49,706 nucleotides of DNA from Gemmatimonadota bacterium (GCA_020350425.1 CP070716.1:2523933-2573638); one strand, 5' to 3'. Shown: positions 25,639 through 35,119, counted from the stretch's first letter. The notes: generated by a model not told the origin, from the letters alone. Made by a program: numbers and translations.

Positions 25639-26742
25639 GTGCTGCAGCCCAACCGAGTGTTCGGCTCCGCTCTTCCGAGCGCCGTCGTCTGCTGCCTGCT
25701 CGCGGCAGCCTGCTCCAGCGGCGAGAGTGCCCAGGGGCGGGCGGGGGGCGGCCCACCGGGCCGGGAGGGTGGAGCGGTGCCGGTGGCCGCGATCGAGGCA
25801 CGCTCCAGGGATCTGGCACGCACGGTCACGGTGACCGGACCGGTCGAGCCGATCCGCACGGTATCGGTCAGTGCCCAAACGGCCGGTGTCGTGCTGCGTG
25901 TCCTGGTGGAGGAGGGGGATCGGGTGCGGGCCGGTACGCTCCTGGCGGAGCTGGACGGGCGCGAGACATCGGCCCAGCTGCAGCGCGCGCAGGCAGTGCT
26001 GGTCAACGCCGAGGGCGCCTTCGAGCGCGCCCAGCAGCTCAACGCCAGGGGGCTCAATACGGCGGCCGACCTCGACGCCGCGCGCTCGGCCCACGATATC
26101 GCCAAGGCCGATGTTGAGCTCTGGCGCACACGGGTTGCCTTCAGCCGCCTGAGCGCGCCGGTGTCGGGAGTGGTCACGGCCAAGCGGGTGGAGCGCGGCA
26201 GCGCCGTCTCCACGAACCAGGTGATGTTCGAGATCGCCGAGGACTCGCTGCTGGTGGTGCGGGTGCGGGTGTCGGAACTGGACGTGGTGCAGCTCCGTCC
26301 CGATTACCCCGTCGCCGTGCGGCTCGACGCCTACCCGGAGGCGAGTATCGCCGGCCGCATCCGACGCATCTTCCCCAGTGCGGATGCGGCGAGTCGGCTG
26401 GTGCCCGTGGAGGTGGCGTTGGCCCGCACCGCAGCGGGTGTGGAGGCGCGCCCCGGCTTCCTGGCGCGCGTCGAGTTCGCACTGGATCGGCGAGAGGCGG
26501 TGCTCGCCGTTCCGACGTCGGCCGTGGGGGTGTCGAATGGCGGCGCCTACGTGTTCGTGGTGGATGCCGATACGCTCGTGCGCCGGTCGGTGGAGACAGG
26601 GGTGACCGCCGCCGGCTGGATCGAGATTGCGCAGGGGCTCGAGCCCGGCGAGCGGGTGGTGAGCTCGGGTCACGTGAACCTGCGTCAGGGAACGGCGGTG
26701 CGGGTGAGTGAGGGCGTCACGACGGGGGACAGTGCGCCATGA
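25639..26742 (+). CDS. RND efflux periplasmic adaptor (membrane fusion protein)
   Basis: 367 aa, GTG start set by the strong upstream site. Lipoprotein signal ending LAAAC. Then the adaptor order: barrel-sandwich half (VSVSAQTAGVVLRVLVEEGDRV), an alpha hairpin (LQRAQAVLVNAEGAFERAQQL ... ADLDAARSAHDIAKADVE), the second half (SAPVSGVV), a beta barrel and a C-terminal membrane-proximal domain. It links an inner-membrane RND pump to an outer-membrane channel. The stop overlaps the permease start by 4 bp (ATGA). Confidence 0.92.
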   Translation: MLQPNRVFGSALPSAVVCCLLAAACSSGESAQGRAGGGPPGREGGAVPVAAIEARSRDLARTVTVTGPVEPIRTVSVSAQTAGVVLRVLVEEGDRVRAGTLLAELDGRETSAQLQRAQAVLVNAEGAFERAQQLNARGLNTAADLDAARSAHDIAKADVELWRTRVAFSRLSAPVSGVVTAKRVERGSAVSTNQVMFEIAEDSLLVVRVRVSELDVVQLRPDYPVAVRLDAYPEASIAGRIRRIFPSADAASRLVPVEVALARTAAGVEARPGFLARVEFALDRREAVLAVPTSAVGVSNGGAYVFVVDADTLVRRSVETGVTAAGWIEIAQGLEPGERVVSSGHVNLRQGTAVRVSEGVTTGDSAP

Positions 26743-29700
26743 GCGACCGGCACAGACACCGTGGGCTTTCGAGTCTCGCCATCCGCCGGCCGATCGGGAC
26801 GCTGGCAGCGGCGTCGGTGGTGATCGTGGTGGGGCTCTTCTATTTGGGGCAGCTTCCACTCGACCTGCTGCCGCAAATCGTCTACCCCCAGATCCGGGCG
26901 GGAGTGAACTACCCGGGCGTGGCCCCCGAGGTGATGGAGGAGCAGGTCACCAAGGTGTTGGAGACCAGCCTGGCCACGACGGAGAACGTGATCGAGCTGG
27001 AGAGCGAGACGACCGAGGGACGCTCCGGTGTGAACCTCCACTTCAGCTACGGCACCGACATCAACTTCGCGCTCCAGGACGCCTCGAAGAATCTGGACCG
27101 TGCGCGGTCGCGACTCCCGCTGGATGCCGATGCCCCCACGGTTGGCAAGTTCGATCCGTCCCAGATGCCGGTGTTCGAGGTGGGCTTCAGCTCGCCTACA
27201 CGCAACCTGGTGGACCTGCGCAACTGGGTGGACCTCCGGCTGCACCCGCAGCTGCTGACGGTCGAGGGTGTGGCCGCCGTGGACGTCTCGGGCGGGCTGG
27301 TGCGCGAGATCCGTGTGACGCTGGACCAGGAGCGGGTGCGTTCCTACGGGCTCACGGTAGCGGGGATTCTCAGCCGTATCCGTGCAGAGAACCAGGATGT
27401 CGCGGTGGGCAACGTCACCTCGCCCAGTTTCGAGATCGTCGGCAAGACCGAGGGCAAGTTCCGCACGGTTGACGACATCCGCGGCGTGCTGCTCGCGGTG
27501 CCCGGCACGGCAGAGCGAATTCCGCTGTCCGAGATCGCGACCGTCGAGGACACCTATCAGGAGCAGCGGCTGTGGGTGCGGCTCGACGGCGTCCCGGCGG
27601 TCAAGCTCTCGGTGCGCAAGCAGCCGGATGCCAACACGGTGCTCGTCGCGCAAGGCATCGGCGAGCGCCTCACACAGCTCGCCGAATCGCGCTTCATCCC
27701 GGACGACGTGCAGTACGAGGTCATCGCGGACCAGTCGTTCTTCATCCGCAACGCCTTGAGCGGTGTGCGCAACGCGGCGCTCATCGGCGCCACCCTGGCG
27801 ATGCTCGTGGTGCTGCTGTTCCTCGGCAGCCTCCGCAAGACGTTCATCATCGGGCTGTCGATCCCGCTCGCGGTGCTGGCAACCTTCGTCATGATGGGGA
27901 TGGGACACCTGACGCTCAACATCATGAGCCTGGGTGGCCTGGCGCTGGGCATCGGCCTGCTGATCGACAACTCGATCGTGATGCTGGAGAACATCTTCCG
28001 CCACCGGGCGTTGGGGGTTGCCGACCCCGAGGAAGCGGCGCACCGGGGCTCGGGAGAGGTGTCGTCGGCCGTTGTCGCCTCCACGCTCACCAACCTGGCG
28101 GCGGTGGTGCCGTTCCTGCTGATCAGCGGACTCGCGGCCATCATCTTCCGCGAGCTCATCTTGACGATCTCCTTCGCCATCGTCGCCTCGCTCGCTACGG
28201 CGCTCACGCTCGTGCCCATGCTCTCCGCCCAGCTCGCCAAGGTGCAGCGCAGCAGCCACCTGGCCGGAAACCCGCTCGTGGTGGGCTTCGGCCGGCTGCT
28301 GGCCCGGTTCACCGTCGGGTATCGGGAGGCCGCCGCTCGTGCCGTGCAGCACCGCTGGCTGGTGGTGGGGGCGGCGTTCGCGAGCCTGGTCGGTGTGTTC
28401 TTTCTGGCGCGGGGGCTCGGCAGCGAGTTCCTGCCCTCGGTGGACGACGGCAATGTCGGCGTCTACATGCGCATGCCGCCCGGCACGTCGCCCGAGCGAA
28501 CCAACGAAGTGGCGTACGAGGTGGAGCGGCTGGTAGGGGACATGCCCTACGTCGAGCACGTGTTCACCACCGCCGGCGGTTTCCTGTTTGGCGGCTCGAC
28601 CGCGCAGCGCGGTGGGCGCGGCTCGCTCTCCATCCAGCTCGTCGCCGCCAGCCAGCGCCGCGACATGCCGGCGTCCCAGTGGGTCGATGGGCTGCGGGGG
28701 AAGATCGACGACCTGGGAGTCCCGGGCGCCCGCATCTTCGTGCGCCCGCCGCGGATCCGTGGGCTCCGCACCAACATCTCCGGCTCCGACGTCGCGGTGG
28801 CGATCCAGGGTGACGAGCTGCCGGTGCTGCAGCGGCTGGGTGAGGAAGTGATGCTTCGCATGCGGGCCGTCCCCGGCCTCGAGGGGGTCGAGCCCTCCAC
28901 GGAGGAGGCCAGCCCGCAACTCTCCATCGAGATCGACCGGCTCCGTGCGGCGGATCTCGGACTCGACGTAGCTCAGGTGGGCCAGACCGTGCGCACGGCA
29001 CTGGACGGCTCGATCGTCACGCGGTATGCCGATGGGAACAACGAGTACGACGTGCGTGTGCGCCTGCCGCGCGAGTCGTTCACGAGCCCCGAGGATCTCG
29101 GCTCGATCGCGTTGTTCCCCGGCAACGACCGGCCGATCTACCTGCGTGACGTGGCGGAGGTGCGGCTCGGCCGCGGACCCACCACCATTCTGCGGGTCAA
29201 CCAGAACCGGCAACTGCGGGTGACCGGAGACGTGAACGAGGAGATCGCGAGCGTCGGCGAGGTTACCCGTGGGGTGCGAGCGGCGCTGGCCGAGGTCGCG
29301 CTGCCCGACGGCTACGCGCTGCTCTACGGCGGTGAGGAGGAGGCGCTCAAGCAGAACCAGCGCAACCTGGCCATCGTCACGCTGCTCGCGGTCTTCCTCG
29401 TCTTCGTCGTAATGGCCATCCAATACGAGAGCGTGAGCGACCCGGTGGCCATCCTGTTCTCGATCCCGCTGGCCCTGGTGGGCGTGGGCCTGCTGCTCTG
29501 GATCTCCGGGACCCCGCTCAGCGCCCCGGTGCTGCTGGGGGTGATCCTGCTCGCCGGGATCGTGGTCAACAACGCCATCCTGCTCGTGCAGTACGTCGAG
29601 ATCGCGCGGCGCGAACAGGGGATGACGGTGGAGCAGGCGGTGGTCGAGGCGGGCGCCGTGCGGCTGCGGCCGATCCTCATGACGACGACGACAACCGTGT

Positions 29701-29933
29701 GCGGCATGCTGCCGTTGGCCCTCGGGCTCGGCGAGGGATCGGAGCTGATGCAGCCACTCGCCATCGCCGTGGTGGGCGGGCTCACCCTCTCCACGTTGCT
29801 GACGCTGGTGGTGGTGCCGTGCGCGTATCTCATCGTGCACCGCTTCAGCGCGGGGCTCAAGCGTCTGGTGGTCGGCGGGGAGCGCGGCACCGCCGTACCG
29901 GTGGCCGGGCTCGCCCGCGCGCCCAGAGACTGA
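26739..29933 (+). CDS. RND efflux permease (AcrB/MexB superfamily)
   Basis: 1064 aa, full length, with 12 membrane helices in the usual 1+5 / 1+5 order and two large periplasmic loops. The proton-relay positions are GLLIDNSIVMLEN (Asp followed by Asn, where AcrB has Asp-Asp) and GIVVNNAILLVQY (Asn where AcrB has Lys), a variant common in many environmental RND pumps. It forms an operon with the adaptor; no TolC-like channel gene is present in the window, so the pump must use one from elsewhere. Substrate unknown; neither the metal-site methionines of CusA nor SecDF features are seen. Confidence 0.93.
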   Translation: MSDRHRHRGLSSLAIRRPIGTLAAASVVIVVGLFYLGQLPLDLLPQIVYPQIRAGVNYPGVAPEVMEEQVTKVLETSLATTENVIELESETTEGRSGVNLHFSYGTDINFALQDASKNLDRARSRLPLDADAPTVGKFDPSQMPVFEVGFSSPTRNLVDLRNWVDLRLHPQLLTVEGVAAVDVSGGLVREIRVTLDQERVRSYGLTVAGILSRIRAENQDVAVGNVTSPSFEIVGKTEGKFRTVDDIRGVLLAVPGTAERIPLSEIATVEDTYQEQRLWVRLDGVPAVKLSVRKQPDANTVLVAQGIGERLTQLAESRFIPDDVQYEVIADQSFFIRNALSGVRNAALIGATLAMLVVLLFLGSLRKTFIIGLSIPLAVLATFVMMGMGHLTLNIMSLGGLALGIGLLIDNSIVMLENIFRHRALGVADPEEAAHRGSGEVSSAVVASTLTNLAAVVPFLLISGLAAIIFRELILTISFAIVASLATALTLVPMLSAQLAKVQRSSHLAGNPLVVGFGRLLARFTVGYREAAARAVQHRWLVVGAAFASLVGVFFLARGLGSEFLPSVDDGNVGVYMRMPPGTSPERTNEVAYEVERLVGDMPYVEHVFTTAGGFLFGGSTAQRGGRGSLSIQLVAASQRRDMPASQWVDGLRGKIDDLGVPGARIFVRPPRIRGLRTNISGSDVAVAIQGDELPVLQRLGEEVMLRMRAVPGLEGVEPSTEEASPQLSIEIDRLRAADLGLDVAQVGQTVRTALDGSIVTRYADGNNEYDVRVRLPRESFTSPEDLGSIALFPGNDRPIYLRDVAEVRLGRGPTTILRVNQNRQLRVTGDVNEEIASVGEVTRGVRAALAEVALPDGYALLYGGEEEALKQNQRNLAIVTLLAVFLVFVVMAIQYESVSDPVAILFSIPLALVGVGLLLWISGTPLSAPVLLGVILLAGIVVNNAILLVQYVEIARREQGMTVEQAVVEAGAVRLRPILMTTTTTVCGMLPLALGLGEGSELMQPLAIAVVGGLTLSTLLTLVVVPCAYLIVHRFSAGLKRLVVGGERGTAVPVAGLARAPRD

Positions 29934-29940
29934 ACTCGCC

Positions 29941-29962
29941 GGGGCGGCGATCGCGCCACCCC
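29941..29962. terminator. Weak hairpin after the RND operon
   Basis: GGGG-C-GGCG / CGCC-A-CCCC with a 4-nt loop lies 7 nt after the permease stop. One mismatch and no T-tract, so a modest terminator at best. Confidence 0.35.
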
Positions 29963-30185
29963 ACCCTTGCGGCGGCCGGGCTCCCAGGCACCTTAATCTC
30001 TATCCGTCGAAGCGCCGCAGGCCTCGACGGCCACGCCGCCAGAGCGACGCCCTCCATCTGGACGCCCACCGACGACGCGACCGCCAGGCCCACGGGCCAG
30101 GCGGAAACCGATTCTACCGTGCAGTGATGCCATACTCCCGGCCCAGGTGGTCGGGTGCCGTCTAACACCAGCGCAGGAGGGTCCT

Positions 30186-31739
30186 ATGAAACGCTGGGTG
30201 CTTCACGGTGTGGCCGTTGGGGCGGTCGCGGCATTCCTGGTCGGCTGCATGGACCAGCCCATGGAGCCCACCGACCAGGAGGAGAGCGGGCTCGCACCGC
30301 TCTTCTCGGAGACGGGCGGCGCACAGGCGATCCCGGATCGCTACATCGTGGTGTTCGACCGTGCGACGATGAACCCGCGCGGTCGGGCGCAGCAGCTCGT
30401 GCGCACGCACGGCGGAAGGCTGCGGTACACGTACGGCGCCGCCCTCAAGGGTTTCGCGGCGGATCTGTCGCCGCGCCAGCTGACGGCGATCCGCCGGCTG
30501 CCGTTCGTGTCGTTCGTGGAGGTGGACCAGGAGGTGACGGTGTTCGACACGCAGCCGAACGCCACTTGGGGGCTGGACCGGATCGACCAGGCCGACCTCC
30601 CGCTGAGCGGTGAGTACTCCTACACCGCCACGGGGTCCGGCGTCCACGTGTACATCCTCGACACGGGGATCCGGATCACCCACAATGAGTTCGGCGGGCG
30701 GGCCTCGGTCGCGTACGATGCGCTCGGCGGCGACGGGTTGGACTGCTACGGGCACGGCACGCACGTGGCCGGAACCGTGGCCGGCGAGACCTACGGTGTC
30801 GCCAAGGGCGCGAACGTCTACTCGGTGCGGGTCCTGAACTGCAGCGGGTCCGGAACGCTCTCCGGGGTGATCGCCGGCATCGACTGGGTGACGGAGAACC
30901 ACCAAACGCCGGCCGTCGCCAACCTGAGCCTGGGCGGCGCCGCTTCCAGCGCGCTGGACAACGCGGTCCAGACCTCGATCGCTGCGGGCGTGACGTATGC
31001 GATTTCCGCCGGCAACAGCGCGGCCAACGCGTGCAACTACTCGCCGGCGCGGGTCGGCGCGGCCCTCACGGTGGGTGCCTCCACCAATGCCGACGCGCGG
31101 GCGTCGTTCTCCAACTTCGGCACCTGCCTCGACCTGTTCGCCCCGGGCCAGGACATCACGTCGGCGTGGTACACGAGCAACACGGCGACCGCCACCGCCG
31201 ACGGGACGTCGATGGCGGCGCCGCACGTGGCCGGGGTCGCCGCGCTCTACTTGGAAGGCAACCCCAGTGCCACACCGGCCGTGGTGGAACAGACGCTCAC
31301 GGAGCTGGCCACCGCCGGGCGGCTGAGCAACATCGGCAGTGGCTCGCCCAACCTGCTGCTGTACTCGTTGCTCGACGGCAGTCAGCCGCCGCCGCCGCCC
31401 GAGCCGCCGCCGCCGGAGCCGCCCCCCGCGCCGTGCACCGACTGCGAGCACTACACCGGCACGCTGAGCGGAACCGGCGACGCCGCCTATCATCCCAACG
31501 GCAGCTACTACTTCGCCGGGCGCGGCACCCACCACGGGTGGCTGCGTGGTCCCAGCACCGCGGACTTCGATCTCTACCTGTTCCGCTGGTACTGGTTCAC
31601 ATGGTTGCCCGTGGCGAGCTCCACGAGCATCGCCTCCGAGGAGGAGATCGTGTACAACGGTGGACGCGGGTACTACATGTGGCGCATCGACTCGTACAGC
31701 GGCAGCGGAGACTTCGACTTCTGGCTGCAGCGACCGTAG
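30186..31739 (+). CDS. Secreted subtilisin-family (S8, proteinase K-like) protease lipoprotein
   Basis: 517 aa from ATG 30186 (AGGAGGG upstream). Lipobox LVGC, then an I9-type propeptide (about 50-120; [23 protein letters not shown]). Catalytic triad Asp159 (ILDTGI), His190 (GHGTHVAGT) and Ser342 ([11 protein letters not shown]). The order and Cys pattern fit the proteinase K branch. A Pro/Glu linker (401-416) leads to a C-terminal domain of ~100 aa rich in Tyr and Trp that resembles pre-peptidase C-terminal domains, with two Cys at its start. Zymogen self-processing at the cell surface is expected. Confidence 0.93.
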   Translation: MKRWVLHGVAVGAVAAFLVGCMDQPMEPTDQEESGLAPLFSETGGAQAIPDRYIVVFDRATMNPRGRAQQLVRTHGGRLRYTYGAALKGFAADLSPRQLTAIRRLPFVSFVEVDQEVTVFDTQPNATWGLDRIDQADLPLSGEYSYTATGSGVHVYILDTGIRITHNEFGGRASVAYDALGGDGLDCYGHGTHVAGTVAGETYGVAKGANVYSVRVLNCSGSGTLSGVIAGIDWVTENHQTPAVANLSLGGAASSALDNAVQTSIAAGVTYAISAGNSAANACNYSPARVGAALTVGASTNADARASFSNFGTCLDLFAPGQDITSAWYTSNTATATADGTSMAAPHVAGVAALYLEGNPSATPAVVEQTLTELATAGRLSNIGSGSPNLLLYSLLDGSQPPPPPEPPPPEPPPAPCTDCEHYTGTLSGTGDAAYHPNGSYYFAGRGTHHGWLRGPSTADFDLYLFRWYWFTWLPVASSTSIASEEEIVYNGGRGYYMWRIDSYSGSGDFDFWLQRP

Positions 31740-31769
31740 CGCCACGATTCGGAGTAGGTCTTCATTCGG

Positions 31770-31796
31770 CGGCGCCCGGCCTTGTGTCGGGCGCCG
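31770..31796. terminator. Hairpin after the subtilase gene
   Basis: CGGCGCCCG and its complement form a 9-bp stem, extended by a wobble pair and one more pair, around a 5-nt loop. It lies 30 nt after the stop. Confidence 0.6.
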
Positions 31797-31822
31797 TGCT
31801 GTTCTCGGGTCTCAGTCGACGT

Positions 31823-31866
31823 GCGAGGGGCCGAGGGAGCGGACTGCCCGCTCCCTCGGCCCTCGC
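31823..31866. terminator. Long 19-bp hairpin, second of a tandem pair
   Basis: A 14-bp perfect stem GGCCGAGGGAGCGG plus five outer pairs with one bulge encloses a 5-nt loop. It lies 36 nt before the stop of the converging CHRD gene and likely terminates that gene too. Confidence 0.65.
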
Positions 31867-31901
31867 GCCGCGCCGTGTGGGACCGGCCGCTCGCTGCCGT
31901 A

Positions 31902-32354
31902 CTACTGCAGCACGATCTGCCCGCGGATCTCGCCGCCTGGGTTGGCGGTGGTGTGGACGTTCACGTAGACCGTGCCGGCTCGCATCTTCTCGACCAGCTG
32001 GTCGAACGTCATGCCGCCGCCGATGTCGGCGCCGGCGGAGAAGGTGCCGGACACGAGCTCGCCGTCGCCCGAGAACGACCCGCCGAACAGCCCGACGATG
32101 ACCGGGCCGCTCACGCCGGCGGCGCCGTCGTGGATGTGCGACGCCGTCACGTCCGTGATGCCGCTGACGTCGATGGTGTACGACACCGTCTCAGGCTCGA
32201 GCAACGTGAACGTTGCCGTGCCCGTCGCCGAGCTTGTGATGCCGCTCGGCGCCGCAAGGCTGGCGACGAAGACCTCCGCGTCGTCACCGCAGCCTGCGAC
32301 CGCGCTCGTGAGCGCGGCGCACAGCCCCAGGGCTGCCAACGATCGAAATCGCAT
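31902..32354 (-). CDS. CHRD-domain lipoprotein
   Basis: 150 aa from ATG 32354 with GGAGGAGC upstream; the longer open frame crosses two palindromes and is not credible. Lipobox VAGC. The mature part is one CHRD domain: SASHIH-like TASHIHDGAAGVSGPVIVGLF, then a block ending YVNVHTTANPGGEIRGQIV. CHRD is a metal-binding or adhesion-type beta domain of unclear bacterial role. Two palindromes precede it. Confidence 0.88.
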   Translation of the reverse strand: MRFRSLAALGLCAALTSAVAGCGDDAEVFVASLAAPSGITSSATGTATFTLLEPETVSYTIDVSGITDVTASHIHDGAAGVSGPVIVGLFGGSFSGDGELVSGTFSAGADIGGGMTFDQLVEKMRAGTVYVNVHTTANPGGEIRGQIVLQ

Positions 32355-32381
32355 GTGCTCCTCCGTGTAAAGATTGGTGGC

Positions 32382-32398
32382 GGTGCATCTCATGCACC
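32382..32398. promoter_or_regulatory. Perfect 7-bp inverted repeat upstream of the CHRD gene
   Basis: GGTGCAT-CTC-ATGCACC lies 27 nt upstream of the CHRD start. Its 17-bp symmetric form suits a dimeric repressor, or a small hairpin in the leader. Confidence 0.45.
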
Positions 32399-32407
32399 GA
32401 AAGGGGA

Positions 32408-32426
32408 CGAAATCTCTCTGATTTCG
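32408..32426. promoter_or_regulatory. Second palindrome upstream of the CHRD gene
   Basis: CGAAATC-TCTCT-GATTTCG is a perfect 7-bp inverted repeat. An alternative pairing CACCGAAA (32395-32402) with TTTCGGTG (32422-32429) partly overlaps it, so two exclusive RNA structures are possible. Confidence 0.45.
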
Positions 32427-32607
32427 GTGAGATACGCCAGAGCCCGCCGGAAGTTCCCCCCGCGGTGCCCCGGGGGGTGGGCATGGCGCGCGGCACGCGA
32501 CCGTCGGCACGGCGGCGCTCCCGACCCGATCACTCCCCTTCGGCTGGAACCTCCTCCGGCAGGTACGCTGTAGTGCTAGTAGGTCAGGTCCCACATCGGA
32601 ACGCGTC

Positions 32608-34197
32608 ATGCAGAGTCAGACGGCAAGCGAACGACGCATCTCCATCTCGCCGAGCCTGGCCATGTCGTTCGGTGAGGAGCAGCGCGAGCTGATGCAGCGC
32701 CGCTGCAAGCTGCTCTACCTGCTGGGCTTCCTCATCGCCGGAACCGTCCATGTGTTCTACGTCGGCGTCGTCGGGCGCGAGACCGTCGTCGCCACTCCCT
32801 TCACGCCGTGGCAGGTGACCGTCTACGATCTGCACGTCGCGTCGTTCGCCGTGGCGACTTTGCTGGTGTTCGCTCGAACCTGGGGCATGGGGACGCTGCT
32901 CACCGTCGATCTGGTGCTCTTTGCGTTCAACATCCTGCTGACGCACTTCTTCGCCGTCGTCTACGACCTGAACAGGGTCCCGATCTTCGGCGTCTCGATG
33001 CTGCTGTTCCTCCACGCGTCGTTCGTCCCGGTCCGCGTCGGCGCCCAGGCCGGCCTCGCCGCGGTGGGGGCGTTCGGCTTCGCGATCACGGCGGCACTGG
33101 GCTACGCCCTGATCCCCGAACTGCAGCAGCACTGGCTGCGGGTGGGAGGGGGAGCGGCGTTTCGGACCTCCCTACTCGAGGGGACCTTCCAGCTGGGGAT
33201 GCTGGCGCTGGTGTCCGTGGTGATCACCAAGGCGCTGTATCACATGCGGCTCTCACTGCACCAGGCGCAGCGGCTCGGCAACTACCTCATCAAGGGTGAG
33301 CTCGGCGGGGGCGGCATGGGACAGGTCTACATCGCCGAGCACGCTCTCATGAGCCGGCCGACGGCGTTGAAGGTGCTCAAGGCGCCGCCGGGGGAGGCCG
33401 ACGCTTGGTTGGCGCGGTTCGAGCGTGAGGTGCGGTTGTCCGCAGGCCTGAGCCATCCGAACACGATCACGGTGTACGACTTCGGGCGCTCGGGTCGCGA
33501 CACGTTCTACTACGCCATGGAGTACCTCGAGGGTCTGAATCTGGAGGAACTGGTGATGCGATTCGGGCCGGTCGCACCCGAGCGGGCCGTGTTCATCCTG
33601 ACGCAGGTCTGCGGATCGCTGACGGATGCGCACGAGCGCGGCATCATGCACCGGGACATCAAGCCGTCGAACATCCACCTCACGTGCCGGGGCGGCTTGT
33701 ACGACTACGTGAAGGTGCTCGACTTCGGGTTGGCCAAGCCGATCAACCCGGATCACACGCCGAAGGTGACCAAGACCGGCATGTTTCTGGGCACGCCGCA
33801 GTACGTCGCCCCCGAGATCGCCTCCGGCTCGGATGGGGTCGACGGACGAGCCGACCTCTACGGTTTGGGAGGCGTGGCGTACTGGATGCTCGTGGGCCGT
33901 CCCGCCTTCGAGGCGACCACCAGCGCCGCTCTGATCCGAGAGCAGCTGAACACGTATCCCCGGCGACCCGCGGAGCTCTCCGAGCTCGCGATTCCCCCGG
34001 CGCTGGATCACATCATCATGCGGTGCCTGGAGAAGAATCCCGACGATCGCTTCGCCACCGCCGCGGAGCTCGAGGCGGCCCTCCGGGCGGTCGAGCTGGA
34101 CGAACCGTGGACGTGGGAGCGGGCGCGCGCCTGGTGGGTCGTGAACCTCCCCGGGCTGGTCCAGAGGGAGGTGCGGCGCTCGACGGCGCGCGCCTGA
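32608..34197 (+). CDS. Ser/Thr protein kinase with N-terminal six-helix membrane bundle
   Basis: 529 aa from ATG 32608 (no strong ribosome site). Residues ~36-208 form about six membrane helices, like the membrane heads of some adenylate cyclases or MASE domains. The kinase domain follows (about 226-490) with complete signatures: GGGGMGQVY, ALK, HRDIKPSN, DFG and GTPQYVAPE. The usual bacterial order is kinase then membrane, so this is inverted. The membrane bundle may sense lipid or a small molecule (inference). It is the only gene on this strand before the minus-strand group. Confidence 0.9.
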   Translation: MQSQTASERRISISPSLAMSFGEEQRELMQRRCKLLYLLGFLIAGTVHVFYVGVVGRETVVATPFTPWQVTVYDLHVASFAVATLLVFARTWGMGTLLTVDLVLFAFNILLTHFFAVVYDLNRVPIFGVSMLLFLHASFVPVRVGAQAGLAAVGAFGFAITAALGYALIPELQQHWLRVGGGAAFRTSLLEGTFQLGMLALVSVVITKALYHMRLSLHQAQRLGNYLIKGELGGGGMGQVYIAEHALMSRPTALKVLKAPPGEADAWLARFEREVRLSAGLSHPNTITVYDFGRSGRDTFYYAMEYLEGLNLEELVMRFGPVAPERAVFILTQVCGSLTDAHERGIMHRDIKPSNIHLTCRGGLYDYVKVLDFGLAKPINPDHTPKVTKTGMFLGTPQYVAPEIASGSDGVDGRADLYGLGGVAYWMLVGRPAFEATTSAALIREQLNTYPRRPAELSELAIPPALDHIIMRCLEKNPDDRFATAAELEAALRAVELDEPWTWERARAWWVVNLPGLVQREVRRSTARA

Positions 34198-34200
34198 CGC

Positions 34201-34548
34201 CTACGGCCGGATCGACGGCCTCCCCAACTCCGCCATCGCCGCCGCGTGTTCCTCGCGACCTCGCTCCCTGATCTGGTACACGCAGGCCCGCCGGTCGGAA
34301 CGGAGCACGAAGCCGATCGCCCGCGAGAACAGGTTGTGGAACTTGCGGCAGTCGTGGGGATCGGTGAACTCCTCACAGTCGGCACACGAGGCGTACCCGT
34401 GTTCGATGCAGCACGAGCGGATCTTGCACCAGGTGGCCTTGGAGTTCTCGTGACATCCGGGGCACCTGTCCTTGAGGTAGCGGGGGCAGGCGCCGCAGTA
34501 CAACCCGCAGTAGGCCACCAGCTCCGGATCGGCGACGATCTGCTTCAC
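34201..34548 (-). CDS. DUF3795 Cys-rich protein
   Basis: 115 aa. GTG 34548 is chosen for AAGGAG 7 nt upstream and because it overlaps the stop of the upstream membrane protein gene (GTGA). The Cys-rich pattern YCGLYCGACPRY, CPGC, CKIRSCC and SCADCEEF is that of DUF3795, probably zinc or Fe-S binding. The function of the family is unknown. Confidence 0.85.
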   Translation of the reverse strand: MKQIVADPELVAYCGLYCGACPRYLKDRCPGCHENSKATWCKIRSCCIEHGYASCADCEEFTDPHDCRKFHNLFSRAIGFVLRSDRRACVYQIRERGREEHAAAMAELGRPSIRP

Positions 34549-35105
34549 GCCACGCTCCTTGTCTGGGATGGCTTGAGACGCCAGGCGACCACCAGGCCGA
34601 CCAGGGTCCAGGCGATGATGCGGCTCGCAGCAAGGAGCGCGGCATCTCTCGCCGGGTAACCTCCGATCCCGAGATCTCCCAGATCGGCGACGATGGCGAA
34701 CAGCACGCCGATGGCGAGGAAGAACAGCGCCTTGCGGGAATAGCTCGACATGACCCGGTCGGATGTTTGGGAGAGCATCCAGGCCGCAATCACCGGCGCG
34801 AGCAGGAAGAGCATGAGACCGAAGAGCGCGAGCCCACCCGCCGCCTCGTGACCCATGCCTCCGAACATCACGCTGAATACCGGCTCCCCGGCCGGAAAGC
34901 GGCCCTCCGGGGTGAGCTGGGGATTGACGACGTACCGTCCCGGCTCGACGACGTGCTGCGCGAGCGTCTCGTACACGAGGCGCTCCTCGGCGACGCGGTT
35001 CATGTCTATGCTCGCCCGAAATCCGAACATACCATCGACGAGGATCGTCCACACGATCAAGACGGCCCCGCCCAGCAATCCAGCGCCTACCACTCTCGCA
35101 AGCAT
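34545..35105 (-). CDS. Membrane protein, 186 aa
   Basis: ATG 35105, 14 nt after the stop of the GTPase gene. It has four to five membrane helices (about 5-25, 85-110, 125-150, 160-178) and a periplasmic stretch between the first two with GMGHEAAGG. No family recognised. It ends inside the start of the DUF3795 gene and is therefore coupled to it. Same transcript as the GTPase is likely. Confidence 0.75.
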   Translation of the reverse strand: MLARVVGAGLLGGAVLIVWTILVDGMFGFRASIDMNRVAEERLVYETLAQHVVEPGRYVVNPQLTPEGRFPAGEPVFSVMFGGMGHEAAGGLALFGLMLFLLAPVIAAWMLSQTSDRVMSSYSRKALFFLAIGVLFAIVADLGDLGIGGYPARDAALLAASRIIAWTLVGLVVAWRLKPSQTRSVA

Positions 35106-35119
35106 ATCCGCGCTCTCGG

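Noticed and set aside
26685..29840. 1051-codon open frame on the minus strand opposite the RND permease
   Set aside because: It mirrors a clear RND gene. The translation is low-complexity (His, Arg, Asp rich) with no known domain, as expected from antisense of GC-rich codons.
30162..31745. 527-codon minus-strand open frame opposite the subtilase
   Set aside because: The plus-strand product has a complete catalytic triad; the antisense is Arg/His/Val-rich and featureless.
34201..35052. 283-codon minus-strand frame as one long protein
   Set aside because: Only its last 115 codons resemble a family (DUF3795); the rest is out of frame with the real membrane protein gene. The GTG at 34548 with AAGGAG is the proper start.
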